A DNA stretch of 64,000 bases from Suillus spraguei (lineage: Eukaryota; Basidiomycota; Agaricomycetes; Boletales; Suillaceae), in NCBI GenBank assembly GCA_016800925.1, contig JABCPU010000029.1:124001-188000 (forward strand). Reading direction: 5' to 3'. The first letter of the stretch is position 1. Each line of letters opens with the position of its first letter. The translations under genes and the position numbers were made by a program. Positions 49,479 through 60,400 of the stretch are shown piece by piece. Under the pieces are notes generated by a model, which was not told where the DNA came from, ran no database searches, and worked only from the letters and a program-made list of their open reading frames with translations.

Positions 49479-49717
49479 GATAATGTCACGTCCAGCGATC
49501 TAGTTGAGCCTTTGAATGCTAATGTGAGTAATCAATGTTTGGGTCTAGGTTAAAAGTGAAACCATAAGTACTAATGTGCTTTATGAAGGTCGGCGAAGTA
49601 ATAAATGAGTATGGACACTATGGAACGATGAGAGCTTTGTTTGTGTCTGTAGCTCATGACAACTCTCCGAAGAGCGACATACAGTGCACACTGGCATGTA
49701 ACAATACATACTGGACA
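49479..49717. promoter_or_regulatory. Divergent promoter, TRS65 and ELP6
   Basis: Only 239 bp separate the two start codons, so both promoters must lie here. No TATA box or named site is evident. Confidence 0.6.
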
Positions 49718-50612
49718 ATGCAGTTCCCTGCGCCCGACCTAGTTTCCTCTCGTCGTCTGCTTCTGATTACAGATCAACTTCCAGCTCCAGCTGACTTCTT
49801 ATTGCATCGATTCCTTCACTTGCACCTGAAGCAAAGCAAAACCACAAAATGTATTGTTCTCGCTGTATCCGAAAGCCTTGAGCGTTGGAAATCTATAGCT
49901 TCAAAGGCCGTACGTCCAGTCTTTGCCATCGTGTTCATCTGATAGTAAATGACTCTCCCAAAGAACACCAATTTAGCCCATAGCGAATTTTTTGAATTCT
50001 TAGATGTCTTCGATCAGCATCCACCATCACGGAATCACGGAGAGGGACATACGAATAAAATCTCTCTAAAGTATATCTACGATCTGCTATCAGTCAATTT
50101 GTCAGACTCCAGAACCAATGGCCAAATCCCGCTCGTAATTTTGGATGACATTACATTGCTCGAATGGCTCGGGATTTCGCTGATTGATCTGTCCCGGTTT
50201 ACTCGTGCCCTAAGAACTCTCTGTGTTAAGGTAAGACAATGTTAACTTCTGGCTATCACTGCTTTTACAACTGAAATCTAGATGGATGCAGCATTGGTCG
50301 TCAGACATCACATCGTCACTCCACCAGAGCCAGATGCGCTCTTGCAACACTTGCTTCAACTATGCACCTATCACATTGAGGTCAGGCCTTTAGCCAGCGG
50401 GCGAAGCGGTGCAGTGAGTGGAGAGGTGCGTTCCGTTCCGTTGCTCCTGATGCATCAGAACTCATAAAACCATCAAGATATGCGTGCACCTAGGGCCTAG
50501 TATGAAAGATACGAATGAACATATTATATCTCGTACGTCGGCGCTACAATATCGTTTGACGGAGTCGAGTGCTATATTCTTCGACAAGGGTACAAGTACA
50601 GGGGTTCTGTAA
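49718..50612 (+). CDS. ELP6: Elongator complex subunit Elp6
   Basis: Elp6 forms the RecA-like Elp4-Elp5-Elp6 ring of Elongator, which modifies wobble uridines of tRNAs. Four exons (49718-49909, 49964-50230, 50282-50429, 50494-50612) give 241 residues. Family landmarks are LLLITDQLPAPADFLLHRFL near the N-terminus, AVSESLERWKSIASK, the strand ending in IPLVILDDITLLEWLG, VVRHHIVTPPEPD, LCTYHIEVRPLASGRSG and the C-terminal RTSALQYRLTESSAIFFDKG. Like other Elp6 proteins it has no Walker A motif. The last intron has the weak donor GTTCCG at 50430, chosen because it alone keeps the frame into the conserved end. Confidence 0.88.
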
Positions 50613-51838
50613 ACGTTGTGGAGTTGGATGACAGGACGCGAGGGTATGCGCGATTCATGAGATTGCATCATACTTTTTGAAGCTGTGGGGACCAAGAGGT
50701 GGTTGCGTGGGCACCTCCGAGAATGAGAACTTTATTACGGAAAATTTTACTATAGGTTGAAGAAAAGCACAGTGTACGCTTATTACATATACTCTTCGAA
50801 TAATCCGCGTGCAGCTCACCAATTTTACTATTCAGTATGTTTAGTGGGCTGAGCCAATGTTGAGCCCACCTGTTTCTTCCCAAGGCTCGTGAGCAGACTG
50901 GATCACGCCATGAGCCCTTACCGTACGACTATCATGGGAACACCTCGGGAAGACGAATACTTACCTTCCCGTCGTTAGTGAACATGATGGAATAAGAAGG
51001 TGATACATCTAGTTATTCATCCATGGTAGTAAGCGATCCTACTTAACGGTTTTTCAGCTCAATCACAACGCCGCCCGTAGTAGCAAACTACGAAAAGCGA
51101 TCGAGCCGAAAAAGAATAAGACGATGCTAAAGAGATTTTCGATCGAGCTCAAGAATAACCAATTCATATCAAAACTCGTGCAGCTCTCGGACCTCTACAG
51201 CCTCAAAACTACCTAGGCCTTCATGAACAACTTATTCTCCGATCATGCAGCTTTGTACCATGCAGCCAGTAAGGATAACACCACGTGGAACGCAGATTTC
51301 GCACAGCATGATTGGCTTTTCTCCCGCAAGCAATCGAGTGTCACTATTGGCGCCAATAGCTGCATAACATCGAGAGTCTGGGGATGGCCCGTCGATGAGT
51401 TGCTGTGGGCGTCTTCAACGTCAGAATAGCCCCGGAAGGCTGAGCGCCCATTGGTCTGCCAGTGACTCACTTTCAGGTTAATCTCACTGGGCTTGTGCTA
51501 CACTATTATATTGTCCTGTAGTCAGCTCTTCAAGACGGCCCAGAAAACAGACGGTCATCCCTCGATCGAGTTGTTTTCAAGTCAGGACTTGGAACTCATC
51601 ACATCGTTTCGATTGGAGGTTACTACTTAATTCTCTGCTCGCTCTGTGTGTACTATTCGCCCTGGTTATCCTTGATAAATTTGATACTGACACCGTGACT
51701 CAACAGTGAGCTCAGCCATCTGCAACCATGTCTTGTTCAAGTTGCCGCTCATTGCTTTGACGCCCCCTGCGTTCTGGAGGTTCCCGTCCTCAATCAACTT
51801 CATATATTTCATTAGAATAATATAGCAGACAGTGTAGA
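50613..51838. other. Gene-free stretch
   Basis: 1.2 kb without a supported gene, RNA or repeat. Confidence 0.4.
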
Positions 51839-52276
51839 GTGGTCTTTTCAATGTCCCTCAGCAACGTTGCCAACAGCCTTCAGGACAGATTCGAGCAGCA
51901 GGACGCGCTGTCTGACTTGGATGAAGTTATTGAGCTCCATCGAACTACACTCGCGCTCTGTCCCCAGGGCCATCCTGATCAATCGATTCGATGTCTCTGT
52001 GCAAACTTACCATCAGCTTCCGTGACAGATTCAAGTACCGGAGTGCACCGTCTGACCTGGATGAGGCCATCGAGCAATGTCTCAATAGTTGACATGAGCC
52101 TTCGAGCCAGATTTGAGCAATGGGGGGCGCTATCTGACCTCGATGAGGCCCTTGAGCTCCATCGAGCTGCACTCGCATTCCGTCCCCTTGACCATCCTAA
52201 TCATTATATCGGCACTGTGAACTGGGTGTATGCATCAACTGGGTATATGATGAGTGTAGTAAATAAGAATAAGTAA
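51839..52276 (+). pseudogene. TPR-repeat fragment
   Basis: An open stretch encodes two to three repeats of the pattern SNVANSLQDRFEQQDALSDL then DEVIELHRTTLALCPQGHPD. This is the TPR consensus used in Agaricomycete TPR-CHAT and NACHT-TPR proteins and found in the gene at 57452-61092. The repeats break in the middle (about 51990-52090, where the frame no longer gives the motif). There is no start, no N-terminal domain and no CHAT domain. It is a broken-off relic or a decayed member of that family. Confidence 0.65.
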
Positions 52277-52368
52277 TAGTACAACAAATTCTAACAGTCT
52301 TTCTTGATACCCAAGAAAATGCCCAATACATACTACTTAAATACACGACGGAATGGAGATCGTACAGC

Positions 52369-53979
52369 TTATGACTTGCGTTTTGCCTTCCCCTTCTTCT
52401 TGTTCGTGGTAGTGGACTCCTCAAGACTACAGGTAGGAGATGGACTACCAGGCGTTCGTCCCCTCGCCACAATACGCTGGTCCTGATATTTTTCCTCGTA
52501 AAATCGGGCAGACTTCCGGCGCTCAATCTTTCTCGTGTCCTTCCTTGAATCTATCGAACTGCTGGACCGCCTCCGCCTTCTGTCATTCTCTAGCACACCA
52601 CCGTCATGATCTACGAGTGTTCTTTCATCATCCGGCCGGTCATCTTCATGTTTATCATCCCCCAGCTTAAAAGAGTGCGATGCTCCAGACGTCCCTTGTA
52701 GTCCCCAAGGATGCGCAAGACCTTGTGGGTATGCGCCCCATGGAGTTGTCGGTGGCGGAGGCATATGAGGTGGGCCGTATGTCAACATCGTGGCGGACAA
52801 AGCATATGACAATTGGTGCATTGCCTGGTAAAGAAGGAGTTGCGGTGGTTGTGTGGGGTCGACGGAGGGGGTAGCAAAAGGGTAGACTTGAGTGCGTGGC
52901 GTACGAGACGTAGAACGAGTGCTTGCTGCAGGAAAGGATGGCAAAGGTTTTTGCAACGGAGAGGATGACGAAGGTGTTCGCAGTGAAGAAGGTGGCAATA
53001 TTTTTTGCAGTGGAGAGGATGACGAAGGTGATTGCAGTAAAGAATGTGGCAAAAGTTTTTGCAGTGGAGAGGATGACGAAGGTGTTCGCAGTGAAGGTAG
53101 CGAAGGTTGTCGTATTGGACAGGATGGCAAAGGTTTGCGCAGTGAAGAGGATGGCGACGAGGAAGACTTTCGTTGGGAAGAAAATGGAGAAGAGTTTCGC
53201 TTTCGCTTTCCAGCTCGCGGGGGTCGCTCGAGGAGCGCAGCAAACTCCTCGTCAGAATCAGCGAACTCGAGGATTTTTTGCTCACCTTCCGCAACGCCCT
53301 GTTCAGATTCATTGCGGGGGATGTGGTACACAATACTAGCCTCGTCGTGCTGCCATATGCTATTGAGTTCGTCCTCAGACTCGTCTTCTGTGACGGCTGC
53401 ATGCTCTGGATCAACAGTCTCCGGTTTCTCTTCATCCTCTTCCAACTGGTGTAAAGCCTCTCGTAGTGCAGCTAGTTCTTCCATAGACATGTCATCTTCA
53501 CTATCCTCATCCCCCAATAGTTCTCTTCGTCTCTTTTCAGCCTCCAGAAAGTCATCGAGATCGTCGGCATCTGTTGTTGCTGAAAGAGGTGGCACGGCAC
53601 GAAGCAACTCAGAAGTTGATGCCATAGTACCGTCTGTTCCAGGCGCGCGCCGAATGGGTAAAGTGTCTAATTCATCGACGTCATCATCCTGGTCCTGCTC
53701 GCTGGGCTCCTGCTCCTGCTCCTGATCTTGGTCATCCTGACTATCATCAGGAGTACAATGACCAAAGTCATAGTCCTTTCCATTCTTCAGTACTCCTCTA
53801 TCACTAATTATGGTGCCGCTGTAGAGGTCGACTATATCATCTTCATCGAGACGTTTGTTGTAACGTTCGGCGAGCTGAGCCCAAAAATTGAGAACGCGAT
53901 GAGTAGATTTGGATAAACGAGGACGTTTCGTAGGTCGGTTATCTGAAGGGGCAACTGAAGGGGAGGCATGAGGTGCCAT
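52369..53979 (-). CDS. Acidic, low-complexity nuclear-type protein; weakly Scm3-like
   Basis: An intron-free frame of 536 residues. The N-terminus carries a basic stretch (TKRPRLSKSTHR) and then a conserved-looking block NFWAQLAERYNKRLDEDDIV with DLYSGTIISDRGVL. A Y-x-D-x-VDL-x-(S/T)G-x-I-x-D-x-G-x-L pattern also occurs in fungal Scm3/HJURP, the chaperone that deposits centromeric histone CENP-A, so a relationship is possible but unproven. A long acidic region (about 70-230) follows. At about 300-355 an 18-residue unit is repeated three times (core SSSSPLQK.LP). The C-terminus is basic (RKIERRKSARFYEEKYQD; NKKKGKAKRKS). The protein is probably nuclear. I do not recognise it with certainty. 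Confidence 0.7.
   Translation of the reverse strand: MAPHASPSVAPSDNRPTKRPRLSKSTHRVLNFWAQLAERYNKRLDEDDIVDLYSGTIISDRGVLKNGKDYDFGHCTPDDSQDDQDQEQEQEPSEQDQDDDVDELDTLPIRRAPGTDGTMASTSELLRAVPPLSATTDADDLDDFLEAEKRRRELLGDEDSEDDMSMEELAALREALHQLEEDEEKPETVDPEHAAVTEDESEDELNSIWQHDEASIVYHIPRNESEQGVAEGEQKILEFADSDEEFAALLERPPRAGKRKRNSSPFSSQRKSSSSPSSSLRKPLPSCPIRQPSLPSLRTPSSSSPLQKLLPHSLLQSPSSSSPLQKILPPSSLRTPSSSSPLQKPLPSFPAASTRSTSRTPRTQVYPFATPSVDPTQPPQLLLYQAMHQLSYALSATMLTYGPPHMPPPPTTPWGAYPQGLAHPWGLQGTSGASHSFKLGDDKHEDDRPDDERTLVDHDGGVLENDRRRRRSSSSIDSRKDTRKIERRKSARFYEEKYQDQRIVARGRTPGSPSPTCSLEESTTTNKKKGKAKRKS
52951..53104. repeat. 54-bp tandem repeat within the acidic protein gene
   Basis: GAGGATGACGAAGG recurs at 52961, 53015 and 53069, a period of 54 bp (18 codons), so the reading frame is kept. 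Confidence 0.9.
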
Positions 53980-54595
53980 GACAAGCTTAAGGCCTTTAGG
54001 TAATCTTCTTGTTTATCGCAAGTCCAACAAACAGTCGACCTGATTGACACCCCGACATAACTCCGACGCTAATATGGCGGGTCACTCCCAGTGAAAACGG
54101 GCTCTGATGGGAAAGGTCCATTTATTTTTGACCACCCTTGTCTGAGTCCCCCGAGTATGAAACTGGGGGACTCCGCTTGCCTAATCGCTGTGAGACACCA
54201 GTGTAAATTGATTCAAACAGATCTCATCACATGTGTGAAACTTATATCACTTTTCAAATAAGACGGGGCAAACTCGCAGATGTTCATTTATGTTTTTCTT
54301 CGCACAAATATTTCCTAATCATATTTGAACATATGCATGGTTTATCTCGCAATATGCTCGAATAGTACCATATATGACTGTATGTGCGCACCCCAGCTGC
54401 CTTGCAAATGTGCTTGGATGGGACGACAAATGATATGCATTGCACTGGCTATTAATACACTCGAAATAGTAATAGAAAGCAGGAGTCGAGAATACACTGA
54501 AAACACGGTTAGAAAGCAACAGCATCAGGAAAGGAATCCGTGATAACTTGAAACCCATGTATGAGGAGTACGAGTCGGGCTGAAATGATTGGGAT
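53980..54595. other. Gene-free stretch
   Basis: 616 bp between the starts and ends of the flanking minus-strand genes; promoter of the acidic protein gene at its left. Nothing else recognised. Confidence 0.4.
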
Positions 54596-55148
54596 CTAGT
54601 ACATCGTTCCTTCATAAGCAGTCTTGTTCCAGGAGTTATTGGCAACCTGCAGTAGATTAGACCAAACATCGTAGTTATTGGACAATATAAGAACTTACCA
54701 GTGACGCGGACTCGTCATCATATGCCTGTCATACCAAATTAATCAAAGCATGCATGTCTGAAATACAGTAGCAACGCACCTTTCGCTGAGATGGCATGAG
54801 ATCTCCATAGTAAGCACAAAATTCCTCTGTCATTCCATTTGTCTTCAATGTCTTGAGCCGTCGTTGGGCACACAAGTTGCTAAAGTAAAAAATCAATGTT
54901 GAGACTGACAGGCTATTGTAATCCAGACACACTCACCGTCCATTTTTAGTACTGCTCGGACGCATCTTACCCTTGGTGCCGCTTTTGGTAGATCCCGTTG
55001 TAGCCTTTGAAATCCTAACATCGTCCACAGTGGGGAGACCGGCGCAATTTTGAGTGGTCGACTCAGAATCAGCACCATTAAGTACAGGAGGCAGAGGGGA
55101 AGGAGCGGGTCCGAGTGGAAGAGGTGGCAACTGAACTTTTGATGCCAC
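54596..55148 (-). CDS. Small conserved hypothetical protein (5' end uncertain)
   Basis: Four exons with consensus splice sites are clear at the 3' side: a 5' exon ending at 54947, then 54879-54780, 54725-54699 (27 nt) and 54646-54596, all in phase. They encode a proline-rich stretch (LPPLPLGPAPSPLPPVLNG), a serine/lysine linker and a compact C-terminus (NLCAQRRLKTLKTNGMTEEF then AYYGDLMPSQRK, AYDDESASLV, ANNSWNKT). I remember similar C-termini in uncharacterised Agaricomycete proteins but know no function. No ATG begins the first exon: the frame is open back to a stop near 55227, so at least one more upstream exon is expected. A plus-strand frame overlaps the 5' part (see findings). Confidence 0.55.
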
Positions 55149-55622
55149 AAGAGCAAGTGCAGCCCTACCGACGGTTGGAGTCTCTGAAGACCAGCGAACA
55201 TAACTCTCGTGATGTCTCGCCTACTCGGTCTGTCCGGTTTGTCGACAAAGAGCCTCGGAGTGGTGCCATTACTCCTAAGATGACGCTTGATCAGACGCCC
55301 CAGAGCAGTTGTAGCGAACCGTCTGGCACTGATGGCTCAGAGTCGCGAGGGAAAGTGACATTCGGTCTCCCTCATATATGAAGCGCGTCTGAAGATTGGC
55401 ATATTGTATATATATCGTTTGGTGCGTTTTTTTAATCGTCTAGTCCTCGCGTCGAAATCATTCGGATATCGCTCTCGCTTTCGCATCACACTTTATGAGC
55501 TGTCGTCAATGTAGCATTAATGGCTTTGAACATGATGTATAGATATATTCTAAATTAACATTGTATATGAAAGAGCTGTTGACGTCACTACACGATAACT
55601 GGATGAGGAGGAGCATTGATAT
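55149..55622. other. Uncertain region upstream of the small gene
   Basis: It contains an open plus-strand frame ending at 55381 (RSVRFVDKEPRSGAITPKMT ... VTFGLPHI) without an ATG, and probably an unseen upstream exon of the minus-strand gene. Coding on either strand cannot be decided by eye. Confidence 0.3.
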
Positions 55623-56498
55623 CAAAGATGTGCCGAATACAGCGCGTGTACCAGTGACTTCCAAGAACCCAAAGACCGGAGTAATACATGAGGTTCGCGA
55701 TCAGTGCCAGGCACTGAGGTACCTCGAATGGAAATGTCATCGGTCAGGGTAAATATAAGCCTGTTGTTTCGTACACCAGCGTATATGGTTCACCACATCG
55801 TAGGCACCTCTTTCCTTAGTTTGTCCCTCACCTTTGTCGTTGTCTCGCAATCCAGAATGTAGTTCTATTCTGTTTCGTGTGTCTCATCAGTGTTTCTCGT
55901 CGTTCGACCACGACTTTTTTTCAGTAAATTCATGAAACCATGCTCCTGCGAACAGGACACCGTCGCGGACCTGAATGTTAACTTTCCAGCGAGGATCGAC
56001 TGCAAATAGGGGGATGTGTGTATGATGTCGATGAGGTGTATAGGCAGTGGGCATGAAGACGTAAGGAAACGCACCTTGATGTCGAGGCTGTAGGTGAATT
56101 GTGCACCAGTTCTAGGGTCGTCTGAATCTGTTAGGTATAGTGTAGTCACTGGGCCATGATCATCTGACAGATTGCAGCTCGTTTATGCAGCCTCAATTTT
56201 ACAGCCCATTGCAAAAGGCCCGAGTCCATGCGAGATGCAAGGAAGTGAAAAGACCAGTACATACATACGAATTATCCGGTATAATTAGAATTCAGTCAAC
56301 TAGAGTGAAAAGGGCGCATATGCACTGACGTCAACTGCATCCTCGTTTGATTTATATGTATATCTAATCGTATTCGCGTGTCCTCCCATACGATCTTCGA
56401 CTTGATACATACATATGAAATGCTTGTTGATCAGTATAGTACTTGTTGTGTGGATGTAAGGATTGTCTGGTAGTTCGGTTCAAGTTCGATTGGAGGAG
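55623..56498. repeat. Segmental direct duplication, copy 1
   Basis: From CAAAGATGTGCCG onward this non-coding block matches 63228-64000 with small insertions and deletions, and the second copy runs off the window. Shared landmarks include CCAGTGACTTCCAAGA, CACCTCTTTCCTTAGTTTGT and CTTCGACTTGATACATA. No gene is seen in either copy. Confidence 0.9.
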
Positions 56499-57451
56499 GA
56501 CACAAATGTGTATGACAGTCGACCTGTTGACTCGAAGAACAAGGGCTAATCCATACATTCACTAGAATCTGTATATAGAGCAACCTGCATACTCGGTCAG
56601 GATTGAGGTGAAAAAGGAAAGACGCACTTGGCGTATGACTCAGGTCTCCGTCTCTCCCAAGTTGTTTTTGTATCATCCAAACCACTAATCTGCATGATCG
56701 AGGTAAAATAAAAAAAGTGACTGCATGAACGACGTGTGAAAAGGAAAACGCGCAGAATTGAACACGTTTCCTTCGGTGTCAGAAAAGCCGACTCAGTCTT
56801 CGCTCTGGCCCATCTATGTTTGGACTCGTCTTGGGAGACATTTCAGAGTGATGCTTTTGGGATAATGATAATCCAGGGACACTCTCGTACACCATACTAT
56901 TTCTGGTATTTATGACTCTCGTTGAAATTTCCTTTTATTTCATATGCTGACAGTTCTCAAGCTCGGATGCCACGTCCCGCCGTGTTGCCTTTGTTTCTAG
57001 CTCGATCATCATGCCATCGTCTCGTACAGCGTAGGCATAGCCCACCACCCTCCGTCATTTCTAGTGGTCTGTAATGTTTGTACCATGAAATACACTAGGT
57101 TTTATGTTGTCTCAGCCTTGTGCTAATGATCATACTACGTCTCAATCAACCTACGATGACAGTACAGACTTGCAGTGTCCTTGGCGTGTCATTTTCCCTC
57201 ATCCATAGCATTTTGCTGCAAGTTGGTGATCTTTTAGCCTCAGCGCTTCGTGCAATCATACAAGCGTCTATCGTACTAGCGCTGAACTGCAACATGCAAA
57301 TACACGTGTGCATCACCTAAACCTTCTGAACCCTCAACCTCCCTTCTCCCTCTCACCTGAACTTACAGTGCCCTCCCGCCTTTTCCACTACTCATTCTAC
57401 CCACCACCCAACCCATAATCAATCCTTCTCGTTTTCCTTCATCATACCATC
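56499..57451. other. Gene-free stretch, promoter of the CHAT gene
   Basis: No supported gene. The 150 bases before the ATG at 57452 are pyrimidine-rich (CCTCCCTTCTCCCTCTCACC and CCTTCTCGTTTTCCTTCATC), as is common at fungal transcription starts. Confidence 0.4.
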
Positions 57452-60400
57452 ATGTCTGTCAGTTTACAAGGCCGATACATCAAACTCGAAGGTAAGTTGC
57501 TCCATACCGCCTTCGTATCTCTTTCGTATCCTCACACTCTACCTACAGTTATTGGAGCAAAAAATGTTCGAGTTCCCTCCGAGCGCATTCCCGCCGGTAT
57601 CCACATATCCATCATTGTTGGCTCGACGAGACGCTGGAAATCAACGATTGGAGTCTTATTATCCGAAGAATCAGTAGCATGGGACGATACCGTAACCCTG
57701 TACAGTCCATCGTAATTTTCGGATGCAACTCGATAACTGATCTTCTCCTTCTAGATCATTAGACGTGTCACCCGAAATATCAATGGAGATCAGCGCATCC
57801 TTCGAGTTCGATCGGATGCTAGGGAATGGAGAAGTCGTCGGAAAACTTGAAACATCGTGGGATGCGCTGCTCGGTCACGGAAATGAGCCTTTCGGTGAGT
57901 GACCTCCTTCTCATTCATGCTTATATACTCACATCTAGTAGATATCTCCTTCCCGCCCGTTCGTGGGGTTCGCCCTTGCCTCACGCTGAAGGCTACTGTC
58001 CTACATTCTAGCGACAATCGGGGGAGCGCACTGCTTGACGTGAGTGACTCAGCCTCTGTCGTTGATTTCTGTTGACGGAACACCTTGTGTAGTCCATCAC
58101 TGAATCTGAGATTGCTCGAGAGACCGATGCAGGCCATGAACGATTTGCCACATACGTCACAAGCAAGACCGTCTCTTATCTGAACGATGCCATACAGCAT
58201 TTTCAGTCAGTCCTGGACCAATGCTTGGTCGGACATCCTGACCGCGCAGGGGCTCTCACCAACCTCGCATGGGCCCGCCTGCAAGGCTATATTCGGAACG
58301 ATTTTCAAGACATCGATCCTGTCACCTCTCTCTTTCGGGAGGCCCTTACATTACGTCCTGAGGGCCACCCCAATCATCCACTATCCATCTACCACCTCGT
58401 TAAAGCGCTGATTTGGCGCTTCAGCAAGGAGAAGATCACCGCCTATATCCATGAAGCCGCACATCTGTGCTGCAAGCTATTACCGCTCTGTCCAGAGGGA
58501 ACCCACCTTCGTAGCATCGCGGCAGGGGCAAATGGCGCCGATTATGTGATCGGCAAATGCAACAAACTTTCAGTAGAGGGATCTGATGAAGGCATCCACA
58601 TTCGGCGTGTCGTACTCGAGCTTTGTCCTCTGGGCAACAAACACCGTCCAAGAGCACTGGACAAGCTTGGATCGGCTCTCAGGTCACGCTTTGAGCAACG
58701 CGGCAGCACCGATGACTTAGACGAGTCCATCCAATGTCGGCGTGAAGCCGTTTCCCTGTGCTCCGAGGGAGATTCTGGACGCGATTACTACCTGAATAAC
58801 TTGGCCTTGTCACTCTGGGACCGCTTCAATCACCAAGGCAACCATCATGACCTCAATGAGGCCATCTCTTTGTATGAAGAAGCGCTGCGCCTGCGCCCTG
58901 TTGGGCACAAATCTCATCATCTCTCATTGATCAACCTAGGAAACGCCCTCTCCACCCGTTTCATGCAACGCGGCGGTGTTGACGACATCAACAGATCCAT
59001 CAGCCTCCTGCGCGAGGCACTGACGTTGTGCCCGCCTGGGAATCCATATCGTGATTACACACTCAACAACCTTGCTGGAGCGCTCACAGACAGATATGAC
59101 AAATTGGATGTCAGTGAAGATCTCAATGAGGCCATCGACCTGTACCGGGATTCACTTCAGTTAAGGCAGCATGGCCATCCACGTCGCCATACAGCTCTTT
59201 TCAATTTGAGCTCGGCGCTCTCCTCTCGTTTCACGAAAACGCAGAAGAATGAAGATGTCGAGGAGGCCATTCGACTGTGCCAAGAATCGTTGGAGGCTTT
59301 GCCTTCACTGCACCGGGCTAGATATTTCAGCTACATGTGGTTGAAGAACGCCTATTTGTCTCGTTACGAAGTGCAACGCAAGTCTGCTGATTTGTCGCTT
59401 GCTGTGGAGAACTTCAGACTAGCATCACATCATCCCACGCAAGGCTTCCCCAATCGCATTGTAACAGCTTGGAAGTGGATCGTCGCAGGAGAGAAGCACA
59501 ATCACGCATCTGGGCTGGAGGCCTATGGAACATTTTTCGACCTTCTTGATCGTCACTCGGCAACACGATCGTCTGCAATTTCACGGCGAGAAGCTGCTGC
59601 TGCCTTCCATTATGCCAGATCAACGCCCATAGATGCAGGATCGTGCGGCATACGCCGGCACAACTTCCAAAGGGCCATCGAACTTATGGAGCAGGGTCGT
59701 GGTCAGCAGTGGTCACTGGCATCGCGACTCAGGACTCCGCTGGAAGATCTCATGTCTACGAATCCCAACATAGCTCACAAGTTCTCTGAGCTGAGCAAGC
59801 GTTTGGCTGATATTCAAGGTTCCACCGGCAGCGCTGACCGAGCTACTGCTGATCGAGCAGCAATGCAGTATAGGAGACTTCAGGAGGAGTGGGGAGCGGT
59901 GGTAGCTAAGATCCGTGATCTTAAAGCATTCTCCCGATTCTTGCTCCCGCCTTCGTATGAGGACTTGCAAGCGGCAGCACGCCATGGCCCAGTCATTATC
60001 TTCATCGCGAGTCAATACTCATGCAGCGCCATCATTGTTCCGACGTCAGGAGAGCCCCATAATGTTCCATTGCCGTCTATCACTCTTACAGAACTGAAGA
60101 ATCTTAAGGATCGTTTTGCCAGGGCTATACGAGACGCATCCACCTTGGGCCCAAAAGTGCCGCGCAATGACCTAATTGTGCTCTTGCGCACAGTATGGGA
60201 CGAGATCATGCTACCCATCGTCAACGTGCTCGAGCATGTCCTTAATTTAAAGCGCCATTCCCGGATTTGGCTGTGTCCGACTGCAGATTTCACGTCCATT
60301 CCTCTCCACGCAGCTCACCCCTTTTTAACAAAGCCAGATGGTTCGGGGAAGGAGCCATGCCTGGAAGATCTCTACATTTGTTCTTACGCCCCGACACTTT

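Noticed and set aside
52892..53725. 277-codon plus-strand frame opposite the acidic protein gene
   Set aside because: Caused by the repetitive acidic/serine codons; it lacks a proper end and the minus frame is longer and has structured termini.
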